A stretch of 64,000 bases of DNA from Flavobacterium sp. 123 (lineage in GTDB: Bacteria > Bacteroidota > Bacteroidia > Flavobacteriales > Flavobacteriaceae). The stretch covers positions 1,386,501-1,450,500 of the forward strand of contig NZ_RBXD01000001.1 in NCBI RefSeq assembly GCF_003634825.1. The letters run 5' to 3'. The notes beneath the pieces are model-generated. The model was not told where the DNA came from, did not search any database, and was given only the letters and a program-made list of their open reading frames with translations. Shown here piece by piece: positions 1 through 9,700 of the stretch. The translations under genes and the position numbers were made by a program. Every line of letters begins with the position of its first letter. The stretch's first letter is position 1.

Positions 1-1
1 A

Positions 2-877
2 TTATTTGAAAATTCATATTTAGATTCTGCTGAAACAAAAGCAATTGTAGGTAAACCTGAGTTCATGAAAGCGGGTTATGAAGCACAATTAAAATCGGTT
101 GTGTTGATTAAAAATCAAAATAAAACATTGCCAATACAAAAAGGAAAGACCGTTTATATACCAAAAAGAGTTACTCCTGCAGGAATCAACTTTTTTGGGC
201 AACCTTCTCCTGAAAAAATTGAGTATCCAGTTAATTTAGAATTAATTAAAAAACATTATACGGTAACGGATGACCCTAATAAAGCTGATTTTGCAATTGT
301 ATTTATTAAAAGCCCAATAAGTGGAGGATATAGTAGAGCAGACAGAGAAGCTGGAGGAAATGGATATGTGCCAATTAGTTTGCAATTAAAAGAGTATACA
401 GCAGTTGATGCACGAGCGCAAAGTATAGCAGCTGGAGATCCTGTGGTAGACCCAACAATTACAAACAGATCGTATTTGAATAAAACATCTAAATCAAATT
501 CATACCCAGATTTAAATACGATTCTTGAAACTAAAAAAGCAATGAATGGTAAACCGGTTATTGTGTCAGTGAATATTTCAAATCCAATGGTTTTTGGAGA
601 GTTCGAAAAAGATGTTGATGCAATAGTAGGTGAATTTGGAGTTCAAGTAGAAGCAATGATGGATATTATATCTGGTAAAACAGAACCTTCAGGATTGTTG
701 CCTTTACAAATGCCTTTAAATATGTCTACTGTTGAAAAACAAATGGAAGACGTTCCTCATGATATGATTCCATATAAAGATGCTAATGGAAATGTATATG
801 ATTTTGGTTTTGGATTAAACTGGAAAGGTGTAATTAAAGATGCTAGAACTGAAAAATATAGTGTTAAAAAACAGTAA
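2..877 (+). CDS. Glycoside hydrolase family 3, C-terminal part (partial)
   Basis: This is the 3' end of a longer gene cut by the window start; the frame is open from base 2. The visible 291 residues begin with text typical of the GH3 C-terminal domain (a run ending in SVVLIKN, where the second domain starts) and end with a P-Y-K-D...YDFGFGL block common near the C terminus of beta-glucosidase-like GH3 enzymes. The catalytic nucleophile would lie in the missing N-terminal barrel, so substrate cannot be judged. GH3 enzymes of this kind remove terminal glucose or xylose from oligosaccharides, often in the periplasm. A GH63-like glycosidase and a ROK kinase follow, which suggests a small sugar-use neighbourhood. 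Family call is firm, specificity is not. Confidence 0.85.
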   Translation, partial: LFENSYLDSAETKAIVGKPEFMKAGYEAQLKSVVLIKNQNKTLPIQKGKTVYIPKRVTPAGINFFGQPSPEKIEYPVNLELIKKHYTVTDDPNKADFAIVFIKSPISGGYSRADREAGGNGYVPISLQLKEYTAVDARAQSIAAGDPVVDPTITNRSYLNKTSKSNSYPDLNTILETKKAMNGKPVIVSVNISNPMVFGEFEKDVDAIVGEFGVQVEAMMDIISGKTEPSGLLPLQMPLNMSTVEKQMEDVPHDMIPYKDANGNVYDFGFGLNWKGVIKDARTEKYSVKKQ

Positions 878-892
878 GAATAATAAATTATT

Positions 893-927
893 AAAAAAGA
901 CCATCAGCAATGATGGTCTTTTTTTTT
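893..927 (+). terminator. Rho-independent terminator after the GH3 gene
   Basis: An 8-bp perfect stem GACCATCA/TGATGGTC (899-906 and 911-918) with a GCAA loop is preceded by A6 and followed by T9. It lies 15-50 bases after the GH3 stop codon. Confidence 0.9.
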
Positions 928-974
928 GGTTTAAAACGATTTGTTTGCTAGAATTGCTACTAATCAATAAAATT

Positions 975-1017
975 ATCTTTCTGAAATCACCGTTGTTATC
1001 TGTGATTTCAGAAAGAT
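975..1017 (-). terminator. 16-bp inverted repeat, probable terminator of the minus-strand glycosidase gene
   Basis: Arms 975-990 and 1002-1017 are perfect reverse complements (ATCTTTCTGAAATCAC) with an 11-nt loop. On the minus strand the hairpin follows the glycosidase stop and is followed by a moderately T-rich stretch, so it fits a terminator. It sits beside the plus-strand terminator in the convergent gap. Confidence 0.7.
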
Positions 1018-1027
1018 ATTAAAGAAA

Positions 1028-3676
1028 CTATTCTGGTTTTACATATAATTGCCTAATAATTTCTGATATAAGACCTGTCCAACCCGTTTGGTGATTGGCA
1101 CCTAAACCTTTTCCAGTATCACCATCAAAGTATTCAAAAAACAAGTGGTTTTTGTTGAAAATTGGATCTTTTTGAAATTTTTCATATTCACCATACATCG
1201 GAATTTTTTTGTTAGCATCAGGAATGAAAAGTGACAATAATCGTTTAGAAACGCCCTCGGCAGCTTGTTTTATACTCATCATTTCCCCTGAATTAGTTGG
1301 GAATTCAACTTCGTATTCATTGCCATAATAACTAGAGAATTTCTCCAAAGAATCTAAAATCAAATAGTTCATTGGAAACCAAATAGGACCTCTCCAGTTC
1401 GAATTTCCACCAAACATATCACCTGTTGCTTCGGCTGGGGTATAATCAACCTGAACAGTTCCGCCTTCGTAATTAAATTTATAAGGATGGTCTTTATGGT
1501 ATTTAGATAGAGAACGAATTCCAAAATCAGATAAAAATTCTGTTTCATCAAACATGCGTTTCATGATCATTTTCATTCGGTGTCCTCTAAGAATTGCAAG
1601 TAAACGACTTTCGCCTTTACCAGGATTATCCCAACTAGAGATTAAGCTAGCAAGGTCTGGACGATTATTTAAAACCCATTCTACACGACGCTTGAAATCG
1701 GGTAATTTCTCTAATAATTCAGGAGTTAAAATTTCAACCGCAAATAAAGGGATTAAACCTACCATAGAACGAACTTTTAGAAGTTCAGCATCACCATTTT
1801 CTTTATGAAGCATATCATAATAAAACTGATCATCTTCGTCCCAAAGATTTAGTTTGTCACCACCAATTGCCTGCATGGCTCCAGCAATGTGCAAGAAGTG
1901 TTCAAAGAACTTAGAAGCCATATCCTGATAAACAGGATTTTCAAGAGCAATTTCGCAAGCAATACGCAACATGTTTAAGCTATACATAGCCATCCATCCT
2001 GTTCCATCAGCTTGTTCTAAATGTCCTCCAGTAGGCAAAGATGCAGAGCGATCAAATACACCAATGTTGTCCATTCCAAGGAACCCACCTCCAAAAATAT
2101 TATTTCCGCCTTCGTCTTTTAGATTTACCCACCAAGTAAAATTCAATAGCAGTTTATGGAAGATACGTTCTAGGAAAACAACATCTCCTTTTCCGCCATT
2201 CATTTCTTTATCAATTTCGTATACTTTCCAAGTTGCCCATGCGTGAACTGGCGGATTTACATCCGAAAATGACCATTCATAAGCAGGGATTTGACCATTT
2301 GGATGCATGTAGTATTCCCTTAGAATTACTGACAATTGTCTTTTTGCAAAATCAGGGTCTAAACGAGCTAGTGGTAAGGTATGAAAAGCTAAATCCCATG
2401 CTGCAAACCAGGGGTATTCCCATTTGTCAGGCATGGATAGAATATTAGCAGTATATAAGTGTTTCCAGGTACTATTTCTTCCGTTTTTTCTGTTTTCATC
2501 AGGTTTTGGCATGGATGGATCTCCTTTTATCCATTCAAATACATTGTAATAATACCATTGTTTTGTCCAAAGCATACCAGCATATGCTTGACGTTGAACA
2601 GATTTTAATTTTTCGTCTTCAATGCCTTTTTGAAGGGTCTCATAAAATTCATCTGCTTCAATGCCGCGTTTTTTGAAAATTTCGTCAAAATCAACAAAGG
2701 CATCGGTAGGCGTTGTATTGGTAAAACGTAGGCGAAACACCTTTTTTCCATTTGCAGGAATTACTGCGCTGTATTTTACCGATGCTTTTGTGCCAATGTG
2801 GTTTGGATTTACAGCATCTTTACGTTTGTTTACGATGTAATCGTTAATACCATCTTTTGTATATTGTGTAAGATTTGGAGAATCATATAATCGCTCAAAA
2901 TTGGTTTCATTATCGCAGAACAAAAACTCATCTGCATGTTCAGCATATAGTTTATAACGTCCTACCAATCGATGATTTACTTCAATCATGGAGTTTCCAA
3001 TTCCAGTTAGTATAGGTTTATGTTTGTAATTGTCATATCCCCAACACCAAGTATTTCTAAACCAAATAGTCGGTAAAACAGTTATTGGAGCGGCAAGTTT
3101 TGATCTGTTTTCAACAGTAACTTTAATTAAAAGGTCTTGTTCATCAGCTTTGGCATATTCGATAGAAATATCAAAATAAGCATCTTTATCAAAAATTCCA
3201 GTATCTAATAATTCATATTCTGGCTCAAGTCTAGAACGTTTTTTACTTTCCTCTACCAGTTTTGCATAAGGAAAAGCACCCTGAGGATACTTGTAAAGCA
3301 TTTTTTGGTAGGAATGAGTAGGAGTTGAATCTTGGTAAAAATAGATTTCTTTTACATCTTCACCATGATTAGATTCGCTTCCTGTTAAACCAAAAAAACG
3401 TTCTTTTAAGATGTGATCTTTGTGGTTCCAAAAAGCAAAACCAAAACAAATATGTTGTTTGTTATCAGAGATACCACCAATTCCTTCTTCACCCCAACGA
3501 TACGCTTTTGAACGAGCCATATCGTGAGTAATATTATTCCAGGCATCTCCGCTTTGAGAATAATCTTCTCTAACAGTTCCCCATTGTCTTTCTGTTAAAT
3601 AAGGACCCCATTTTTTCCAACCTTTATTATCCTTCCTTAATTTTAGTCTTGATCTCTCTGCATTGTTTTCTGACAT
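1028..3676 (-). CDS. GH63/MGH1-like glycosidase
   Basis: An 882-residue protein if started at the ATG at 3676 (MSENNAERSRLK); an upstream in-frame ATG at 3709 adds 11 residues and looks less likely. It resembles the bacterial 'glucosidase' branch of the MGH1-like/GH63 (alpha,alpha)6-barrel family. The N-terminal third is a beta-rich domain (WGTVREDYS, SHGEDVKE), followed by a toroid with W-E-Y-P-W-F-A-A-W-D near residue 430 and P-A-Y-E-W-S-F-S-D-V-N near 470. The C terminus has NHQTGWTGL, typical of the family. No signal peptide is seen, so it is probably cytoplasmic. The family hydrolyses alpha-linked glucosides or mannosides; the substrate here is unknown. It is divergent from a ROK sugar kinase, which could act on the released sugar. 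Confidence 0.85.
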   Translation of the reverse strand: MSENNAERSRLKLRKDNKGWKKWGPYLTERQWGTVREDYSQSGDAWNNITHDMARSKAYRWGEEGIGGISDNKQHICFGFAFWNHKDHILKERFFGLTGSESNHGEDVKEIYFYQDSTPTHSYQKMLYKYPQGAFPYAKLVEESKKRSRLEPEYELLDTGIFDKDAYFDISIEYAKADEQDLLIKVTVENRSKLAAPITVLPTIWFRNTWCWGYDNYKHKPILTGIGNSMIEVNHRLVGRYKLYAEHADEFLFCDNETNFERLYDSPNLTQYTKDGINDYIVNKRKDAVNPNHIGTKASVKYSAVIPANGKKVFRLRFTNTTPTDAFVDFDEIFKKRGIEADEFYETLQKGIEDEKLKSVQRQAYAGMLWTKQWYYYNVFEWIKGDPSMPKPDENRKNGRNSTWKHLYTANILSMPDKWEYPWFAAWDLAFHTLPLARLDPDFAKRQLSVILREYYMHPNGQIPAYEWSFSDVNPPVHAWATWKVYEIDKEMNGGKGDVVFLERIFHKLLLNFTWWVNLKDEGGNNIFGGGFLGMDNIGVFDRSASLPTGGHLEQADGTGWMAMYSLNMLRIACEIALENPVYQDMASKFFEHFLHIAGAMQAIGGDKLNLWDEDDQFYYDMLHKENGDAELLKVRSMVGLIPLFAVEILTPELLEKLPDFKRRVEWVLNNRPDLASLISSWDNPGKGESRLLAILRGHRMKMIMKRMFDETEFLSDFGIRSLSKYHKDHPYKFNYEGGTVQVDYTPAEATGDMFGGNSNWRGPIWFPMNYLILDSLEKFSSYYGNEYEVEFPTNSGEMMSIKQAAEGVSKRLLSLFIPDANKKIPMYGEYEKFQKDPIFNKNHLFFEYFDGDTGKGLGANHQTGWTGLISEIIRQLYVKPE

Positions 3677-4116
3677 ACCCCTATTTTCAATATTAATTCT
3701 AAATCGCAATTTATATAAATATGAAACAATATCAGCTAATTATTCTTTAAAAATCCAATGATATAATTGAAAATTATTTATTTTTTCCCTTTTTCATTTT
3801 CATTATATGAATTGAGCAATTTCTAAAATATGATTTTTTTTCGACTTTATTTTGAACGTTAAGTTTGGTTTAAAGCAATAAATCGAACAAGATAATAAGT
3901 GTTTTTTGTTCAAAATAGATTAGGTTTGAAATGTAAATAATTAATTTAGTGTTTGTTGTTTGAAATGATATGTAATGGCAACATGAAACAGTAAAAAAGG
4001 ATTTTCATAGTGCTTAATGCAAATTAAGAATCCGTATTTACATCTAGAGAATACACAAATATTGAATGTGAAAAACAGGGTTTTATTTGCTAATTTGACA
4101 TCAAAAAAATAGAAAT
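3677..4116. promoter_or_regulatory. 440-bp divergent control region between glycosidase and ROK kinase
   Basis: No open frame of interest. On the plus strand there are perfect TAnnTTTG matches at 3860-3867 (TAAGTTTG) and 3921-3928 (TAGGTTTG), which would leave long leaders of about 190-250 nt for the kinase. No convincing -7 element was found for the minus-strand gene. No strong hairpin seen. Confidence 0.4.
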
Positions 4117-4974
4117 ATGGGCAATGTATTGTTAGGAATTGACATAGGAGGGACTAATATAAAGATTGGGAGAGTAGAAAACAGCGAAATTGTAGCGCAA
4201 ACTTTTATAGGAGTCAATGCAAATGAAACGGAACAAGAAATTCTTTCTGCTCTTTTTGAAGCAATTGACAAAGTCATAACCTCAAATGTTAAAGCTATAG
4301 GAATTGGCGTTCCTGCAGTAGTAAATCCAATATCAGGGATTGTTTATGATGTGCAAAATCTACCAGCTTGGAAAGAAGTTGCCTTGAAAGAAATAGTAGA
4401 AAAGCGCTATAAGATTCCAGTTTATATAAACAATGACGCCAATTGTTTTGCCTTGGGAGAAAAAATATTCGGGAAAGGTAAAGACTTTAAAAATTTTATA
4501 GGGCTTTCCATAGGGACTGGTATTGGTATGGGAATCATAATAAATAACAGTCTTTATAACGGTGTTCTTTGCGGTGCTGGCGAAGTAGGAATGATTCCTT
4601 ACAAAGAGGGAATTATGGAAGATTATTCGAGCGGTTTTTTCTTTACGAATACCTATAAATTAAGCGCAATGGAATTGAGTTTAAAAGCTGCTGAAGGCGA
4701 TAAGAAAGCTTTAGAATGTTTTGCTGAATTTGGTTCGCATTTAGGGGAATGTATCAAGGCAATTTTATACATGTTTGCACCCGAAGCTATTATTTTAGGA
4801 GGCTCAATAAGTAAGTCGTATCCCTTTTTTAAAGAGGCATTAGAAACCTCCTTGCGGTCATTTGCCTACCAAAAGCAAATCCAAAATTTAAAAATTGAAA
4901 CGTCAAATCGAGATAATATTGCAATACTTGGAGCGGCTTCACTCTGCCTTCAAGATACGCTGTCTTCTTTATAA
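4117..4974 (+). CDS. ROK family sugar kinase (glucokinase-like)
   Basis: A 285-residue ROK-fold protein that would phosphorylate a hexose with ATP in the cytoplasm. The N-terminal phosphate-binding loop DIGGTNIK is at residues 9-16, the catalytic aspartate lies in NNDANCFALGE near 108, and the second phosphate motif GLSIGTGIGMG is near 129-139. The usual ROK zinc motif (CxCGxxGCxE) is absent: the equivalent region reads GAGEVGMIPYKEG with no cysteine cluster. Glucose is the most likely substrate but ROK members also use N-acetyl sugars, mannose or fructose. It is divergent from the GH63-like glycosidase and convergent with the threonine dehydrogenase gene. Confidence 0.85.
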   Translation: MGNVLLGIDIGGTNIKIGRVENSEIVAQTFIGVNANETEQEILSALFEAIDKVITSNVKAIGIGVPAVVNPISGIVYDVQNLPAWKEVALKEIVEKRYKIPVYINNDANCFALGEKIFGKGKDFKNFIGLSIGTGIGMGIIINNSLYNGVLCGAGEVGMIPYKEGIMEDYSSGFFFTNTYKLSAMELSLKAAEGDKKALECFAEFGSHLGECIKAILYMFAPEAIILGGSISKSYPFFKEALETSLRSFAYQKQIQNLKIETSNRDNIAILGAASLCLQDTLSSL

Positions 4975-4996
4975 TTTATGTTTAGAAAGTTGAATT

Positions 4997-5950
4997 TTAT
5001 AAGTGATTCTCCTTGCTTAAATGCTCCAGCATATCTTTAGTCATTGATTCTAAATCAAATTTATGTTTCCAGTTCCAGTCTTTTCTGGCTTCGGAATCAT
5101 CAATGCTAGAAGGCCAGCTATCGGCTATTTTTTGACGAAAATCAGGATTGTAAGTAATAGTAAAATCAGGAATGTGTTTCTTGATTTCGGCAGCAATTTC
5201 CGTTGGTGTAAAACTCATTGCGGCAAGATTATAGGAAGAATGAATTTTTATTTGTTCGGTTGGAGCCTGCATAATATGAATTGTTGCCGCTATAGCATCT
5301 TCCATATACATCATTGGCATTTTGGTTTCTGAAGATAAAAAGCATTCATACGTTTTGTCCGTAAGTGCTTTGTGAAAAATATCTACAGCATAATCCGTAG
5401 TTCCGCCACCGGGTGGAGTTGACCAGCTTATTAAACCTGGATACCGAATGCTTCGTACATCTACTCCAAAAACATTGTGGTAGTATTCGCACCATCTTTC
5501 GCCGGCTTGTTTGCTGATTCCATAAACCGTTGATGGTTCCATTATGGTGTATTGTGGCGTATTTTCTTTTGGAGTTGTAGGGCCAAAAACGGCAATACTA
5601 GAAGGCCAGAATATTTTTTTTATTTTTTTGGCTTTAGCCAAATTCAAAACGTGAAACAACGAATTCATATTTAAATCCCAAGCAAAAGCAGGATTTTTTT
5701 CGGCTGTCGCAGATAGTAAAGCAGCCATTAAATAGACTTCGTCAATCTGGTGTATTTCGACCAAATGTTCAATTTGATTAAAGTCTAAAGCATTTACCAC
5801 TTCAAAAGGGCCAGAGTTTACCACATCATTATTTAACTTTCGAATATCCGAAGCAATTACATTTTCTGTTCCGTATAGTTTTCGAAGTTGGTGTGTGAGT
5901 TCTGTTCCAATTTGCCCGCAAGCGCCTATAATCAATACTTTAGTACTCAT
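4997..5950 (-). CDS. tdh: L-threonine 3-dehydrogenase, extended SDR type
   Basis: A 317-residue NAD-dependent SDR that oxidises L-threonine to 2-amino-3-ketobutyrate. The start is taken at the ATG at 5950 (MSTKVLIIGA); an ATG 21 bases upstream would place the TAnnTTTG element inside the gene. With this start the Rossmann motif GACGQIG is at residues 9-15, PSSIAVFG at about 116-123, and the catalytic pair YGISK has Tyr143 and Lys147. This epimerase-like short-chain enzyme, not the zinc-dependent MDR type, is the known threonine dehydrogenase of Flavobacterium and relatives. No partner gene such as glycine C-acetyltransferase is adjacent. The call is close to certain for the family and strong for the substrate. 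Confidence 0.9.
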   Translation of the reverse strand: MSTKVLIIGACGQIGTELTHQLRKLYGTENVIASDIRKLNNDVVNSGPFEVVNALDFNQIEHLVEIHQIDEVYLMAALLSATAEKNPAFAWDLNMNSLFHVLNLAKAKKIKKIFWPSSIAVFGPTTPKENTPQYTIMEPSTVYGISKQAGERWCEYYHNVFGVDVRSIRYPGLISWSTPPGGGTTDYAVDIFHKALTDKTYECFLSSETKMPMMYMEDAIAATIHIMQAPTEQIKIHSSYNLAAMSFTPTEIAAEIKKHIPDFTITYNPDFRQKIADSWPSSIDDSEARKDWNWKHKFDLESMTKDMLEHLSKENHL

Positions 5951-5968
5951 GTCGTCTGTTTTATAGAA

Positions 5969-5976
5969 CAAAGATA
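5969..5976 (-). promoter_or_regulatory. -7 promoter element for tdh
   Basis: Minus strand reads TATCTTTG, a perfect match to the Bacteroidota -7 consensus TAnnTTTG, 18 bases before the tdh start. Immediately upstream the strand reads AACGAAAACGTT, a small inverted repeat (5976-5987). Confidence 0.7.
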
Positions 5977-6145
5977 ACGTTTTCGTTAAATATCACAATT
6001 TAAGAAAAAAAGTTATAAATATCACAAAACAGCAATTGAAATGATGAAAAAAGTCTTAATTTATATTTTTTAAAACATAAAAACAGCCACCAAAATAGTA
6101 GATTGTTAATCTGTAGTCGTAATTCGTTATTGTAAATTTACTTTG

Positions 6146-6153
6146 TAACTTTG
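6146..6153 (+). promoter_or_regulatory. -7 promoter element for the lipoprotein-mfd operon
   Basis: TAACTTTG matches TAnnTTTG exactly. It lies only 7 bases before the first ATG (6161), so transcription would begin almost at that codon. This favours the second ATG at 6173 as the true start. Confidence 0.65.
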
Positions 6154-6172
6154 TACTTTAATGAAAATTCAA

Positions 6173-6790
6173 ATGGCAAATAAAATAACGGTCTTCTTTT
6201 TTATGATATTCATTTTGTTTTCGTGTCAAAACGATAACCAAAAGCGTATTGCTGAAAACAAAAAAGAGATCAAGAAAAGAGAACTCATTTTTTCGAATAT
6301 TGATAAAGGGTGGGTTTTTTATGATGCTCCTATCAATACAACTTCCGAAGCCAGTGTGTCGAGTTGGAATGAACTGCGTTTGTTTTTAGCTGAATTATCT
6401 CAAAAACCCAAAAAAACTATTGGGGCTTTTCAAAAAAAATCAACTGAAATCTCTAAAAAAGCAATGGTTTTAAGAGAAAGTGTTCCTTATCAGTTCAGTA
6501 AACCTCAAATTAAAAGCCGAATTTCAACTCTAATTACTAAAGTTCGATTGTTGGATTTATTCATTCATTTAGATAATATTCCAGATAAAAAAGTAGTGTT
6601 GCTAATTTCACAAATCAATATAGAATTGGTCTCTTTGCAACGACAAATGGATAAGATTGTGGAAAAAAGCAAAATCCCTGTTGAAATGGGTGAGTCTGAA
6701 ATGTTGAAAATGCTGGATACAACGAGAGCCATTCCAAGTACGCCAATCCCGAACAAATCTTTTGACCCAAACACCCCTCGCGTTGAGTAA
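6173..6790 (+). CDS. Small lipoprotein of unknown function
   Basis: A 205-residue protein with a lipoprotein signal: short hydrophobic segment ending in LFSCQN with the lipidated Cys at residue 18 from the 6173 start (an ATG at 6161 adds four residues). The mature part is charged and helical, with KKEIKKRE right after the Cys and no domain I recognise; the C terminus is rich in proline and threonine. It overlaps the next gene, mfd, by 8 bases, so the two are probably cotranscribed and translationally coupled. It is likely anchored in the inner or outer membrane facing the periplasm. No function can be inferred from its link with mfd. Confidence 0.75.
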   Translation: MANKITVFFFMIFILFSCQNDNQKRIAENKKEIKKRELIFSNIDKGWVFYDAPINTTSEASVSSWNELRLFLAELSQKPKKTIGAFQKKSTEISKKAMVLRESVPYQFSKPQIKSRISTLITKVRLLDLFIHLDNIPDKKVVLLISQINIELVSLQRQMDKIVEKSKIPVEMGESEMLKMLDTTRAIPSTPIPNKSFDPNTPRVE

Positions 6791-9700
6791 AATAGCCTTA
6801 TACAACACCTACGATAATTCGCCAAAAACAGCGCAAATCGTAGCCCGTTTGCAAGAAAACAATTCAGTAAAAATGCATCTTGATGGATTGTTAGCTTCGT
6901 CGCTTTCGTTTGTAATTCGGTCTGTATTTAAGAAAGCAGAGCTTCCATTTTTGATTGTTTTAAACAACAAGGAAGAAGCTGCCTATTACTTGAATGATTT
7001 GGAACAAATGATTGGTGATCAAGATGTTTTGTTTTATCCAGGCTCTTTCCGTCGTCCTTATCAAATAGAAGAAACTGATAATGCGAATGTTTTGCTTCGT
7101 GCAGAAGTTTTAAACCGAATTAATTCGCGCAAAAAGCCAGCGGTTATTGTTACCTATCCAGAAGCATTATTTGAAAAAGTGGTAACCCGAAAGGAATTGG
7201 ATAAAAACACGCTGAAGGTTGCTGTGGAGGACAAAATTTCTATTGATTTTATCAATGAAGTATTATTCGAATATGAATTCAAAAGAGTTGATTTCATTAC
7301 AGAACCTGGAGAATTTTCGGTTCGTGGAGGAATCGTAGATGTATTTTCGTTTTCGAATGACAATCCATACCGAATCGAGTTTTTTGGTAACGAAGTCGAA
7401 AGCATTCGAAGCTTTGATGTAGCGACTCAATTGTCTTTGGAAAAACAAAAGAAAATAACAATAATCCCAAATGTAGAGAACAAAGTTTTTCAAGAAAATC
7501 GAGAAAGTTTCTTGGATTATATTTCGGAGAAAACGGTAATTTTTATTCAAAATACAGAAGATTTTTTATCACAATTAGACAAACAATTTGGCAAAGCCGA
7601 AGAAGCTTTCGAGAAATTATCGAAAGAAATAAAACGTTCTACGCCAGAACAATTGTTCTTGAATCAAACAGAATTTATAAAGCGCGCGCTGGATTTTTCG
7701 ATTGTAGAATTGGGTTCAAAAGCCGTTTTTAGAACGACCAAAAAGTTTGAATACCACATTCAGCCGCAACCTTCGTTCAACAAACAATTTGATTTGTTAT
7801 TGAATAATCTGAATGAAAATCATTTTAACGGATACAAGAATTATTTGTTTTGTTCCAATGAAGCACAAGCCAAACGATTTCACGATATATTCGAAACCTT
7901 GGACGAAGCAAATTCTGAAAATATTCGCAAGCAATATCATACCGTTGTTTTGCCTTTGTACCAAGGATTTATTGATGAGGAAAACCAAATAACCTGTTAC
8001 ACTGACCATCAAATTTTTGAACGCTACCATAAATTCAGCATTAAAAACGGCTATTCGAAAAAGCAGAATATTACATTAAAAGAACTGACAACATTATCTG
8101 TTGGGGATTATGTGACGCATATCGATCACGGAATTGGGAAGTTTGGAGGTTTACAAAAAATACAAGTTGAAGGCAAAACGCAGGAAGCCATAAAGCTTGT
8201 TTATGCCGATAATGATATTGTGTATGTGAGTATTCATTCGCTGCATAAAATTTCAAAATACAACGGAAAAGACGGAACACCACCTAAAATTTATAAATTA
8301 GGTTCAAATGCCTGGAAGATTCTTAAACAAAAAACCAAGGCACGCGTCAAACATATTGCATTCAATTTGATTCAATTGTATGCTAAAAGAAGGCTCGAAA
8401 AAGGATTCCAGTTTGCGCCTGACAGTTATTTGCAAAACGAACTAGAGAGTTCTTTTATTTATGAAGATACGCCAGACCAAACTAAGTCAACAGCAGAAGT
8501 AAAAGCCGATATGGAAAGTGATCGCCCAATGGATCGTTTGGTTTGTGGTGATGTAGGTTTTGGGAAAACGGAGGTGGCTATTCGAGCTGCTTTCAAAGCG
8601 GTTGATAATAGCAAACAAGTTGCGGTTTTGGTGCCAACTACAATTTTGGCGTACCAACATTACCGTACTTTTTCGGAACGATTGAAAGATATGCCAGTTT
8701 CTGTTGGCTATTTGAACCGATTCAGAACAGCCAAACAAAAAGCGGAAACGTTGAAATTATTAGCCGAGGGAAAACTCGATATCGTCATTGGAACGCATCA
8801 ATTGGTCAACAAAAATGTGGTTTTCAAAGACCTTGGATTGTTGATTGTAGACGAGGAACAAAAATTTGGTGTCAACGTAAAAGACAAACTCAAAACCATC
8901 GCTGCCAATGTTGATACATTGACATTAACGGCAACGCCAATTCCGAGAACTTTGCAGTTTTCGTTAATGGCAGCGCGAGATTTATCCGTAATTACAACGC
9001 CTCCGCCTAATAGATACCCTATTGAAACAAATGTAGTAGGGTTTAGTGAAGAGTTGATTCGGGATTCAATTTCGTATGAAATTCAGCGTAACGGGCAGGT
9101 TTTCTTTATCAATAACCGAATAGAAAATATCAAAGAAATAGCAGGAATGATTCAGCGTTTGGTTCCAAATGCCAGAGTAGGAATAGGGCACGGGCAAATG
9201 GAAGGCGCCAAACTTGAAGAATTGATGTTGGCATTTATGAACGGAGAGTTTGATGTTTTGGTTGCTACAACTATTATTGAAAGCGGATTAGATGTTCCAA
9301 ATGCGAATACTATTTTTATCAATAATGCGAATAATTTTGGCTTGTCTGATTTGCATCAAATGCGTGGACGAGTAGGGCGTAGTAACAAAAAAGCGTTTTG
9401 TTATTTTATTTGTCCACCGTATTCAGCAATGACGGATGACGCCAGAAAACGAATACAAGCTTTGGAACAATTTTCAGAACTTGGAAGCGGATTTAATATT
9501 GCAATGAAAGATTTAGAGATTCGTGGAGCTGGAGATTTATTGGGTGGAGAACAAAGTGGTTTTATCAATGAAATCGGATTTGACACCTATCAAAAAATCA
9601 TGAATGAAGCCATTGAAGAGCTTAAAGAAAATGAATTTAAGGAATTATATCCTGAGGAAAATAATTTGGAAACCAAAGAATATGTGAAAGATTTACAAAT

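Noticed and set aside
840..1022. 60-codon plus-strand frame after the GH3 gene
   Set aside because: It runs through both terminator hairpins and has no family-like content.
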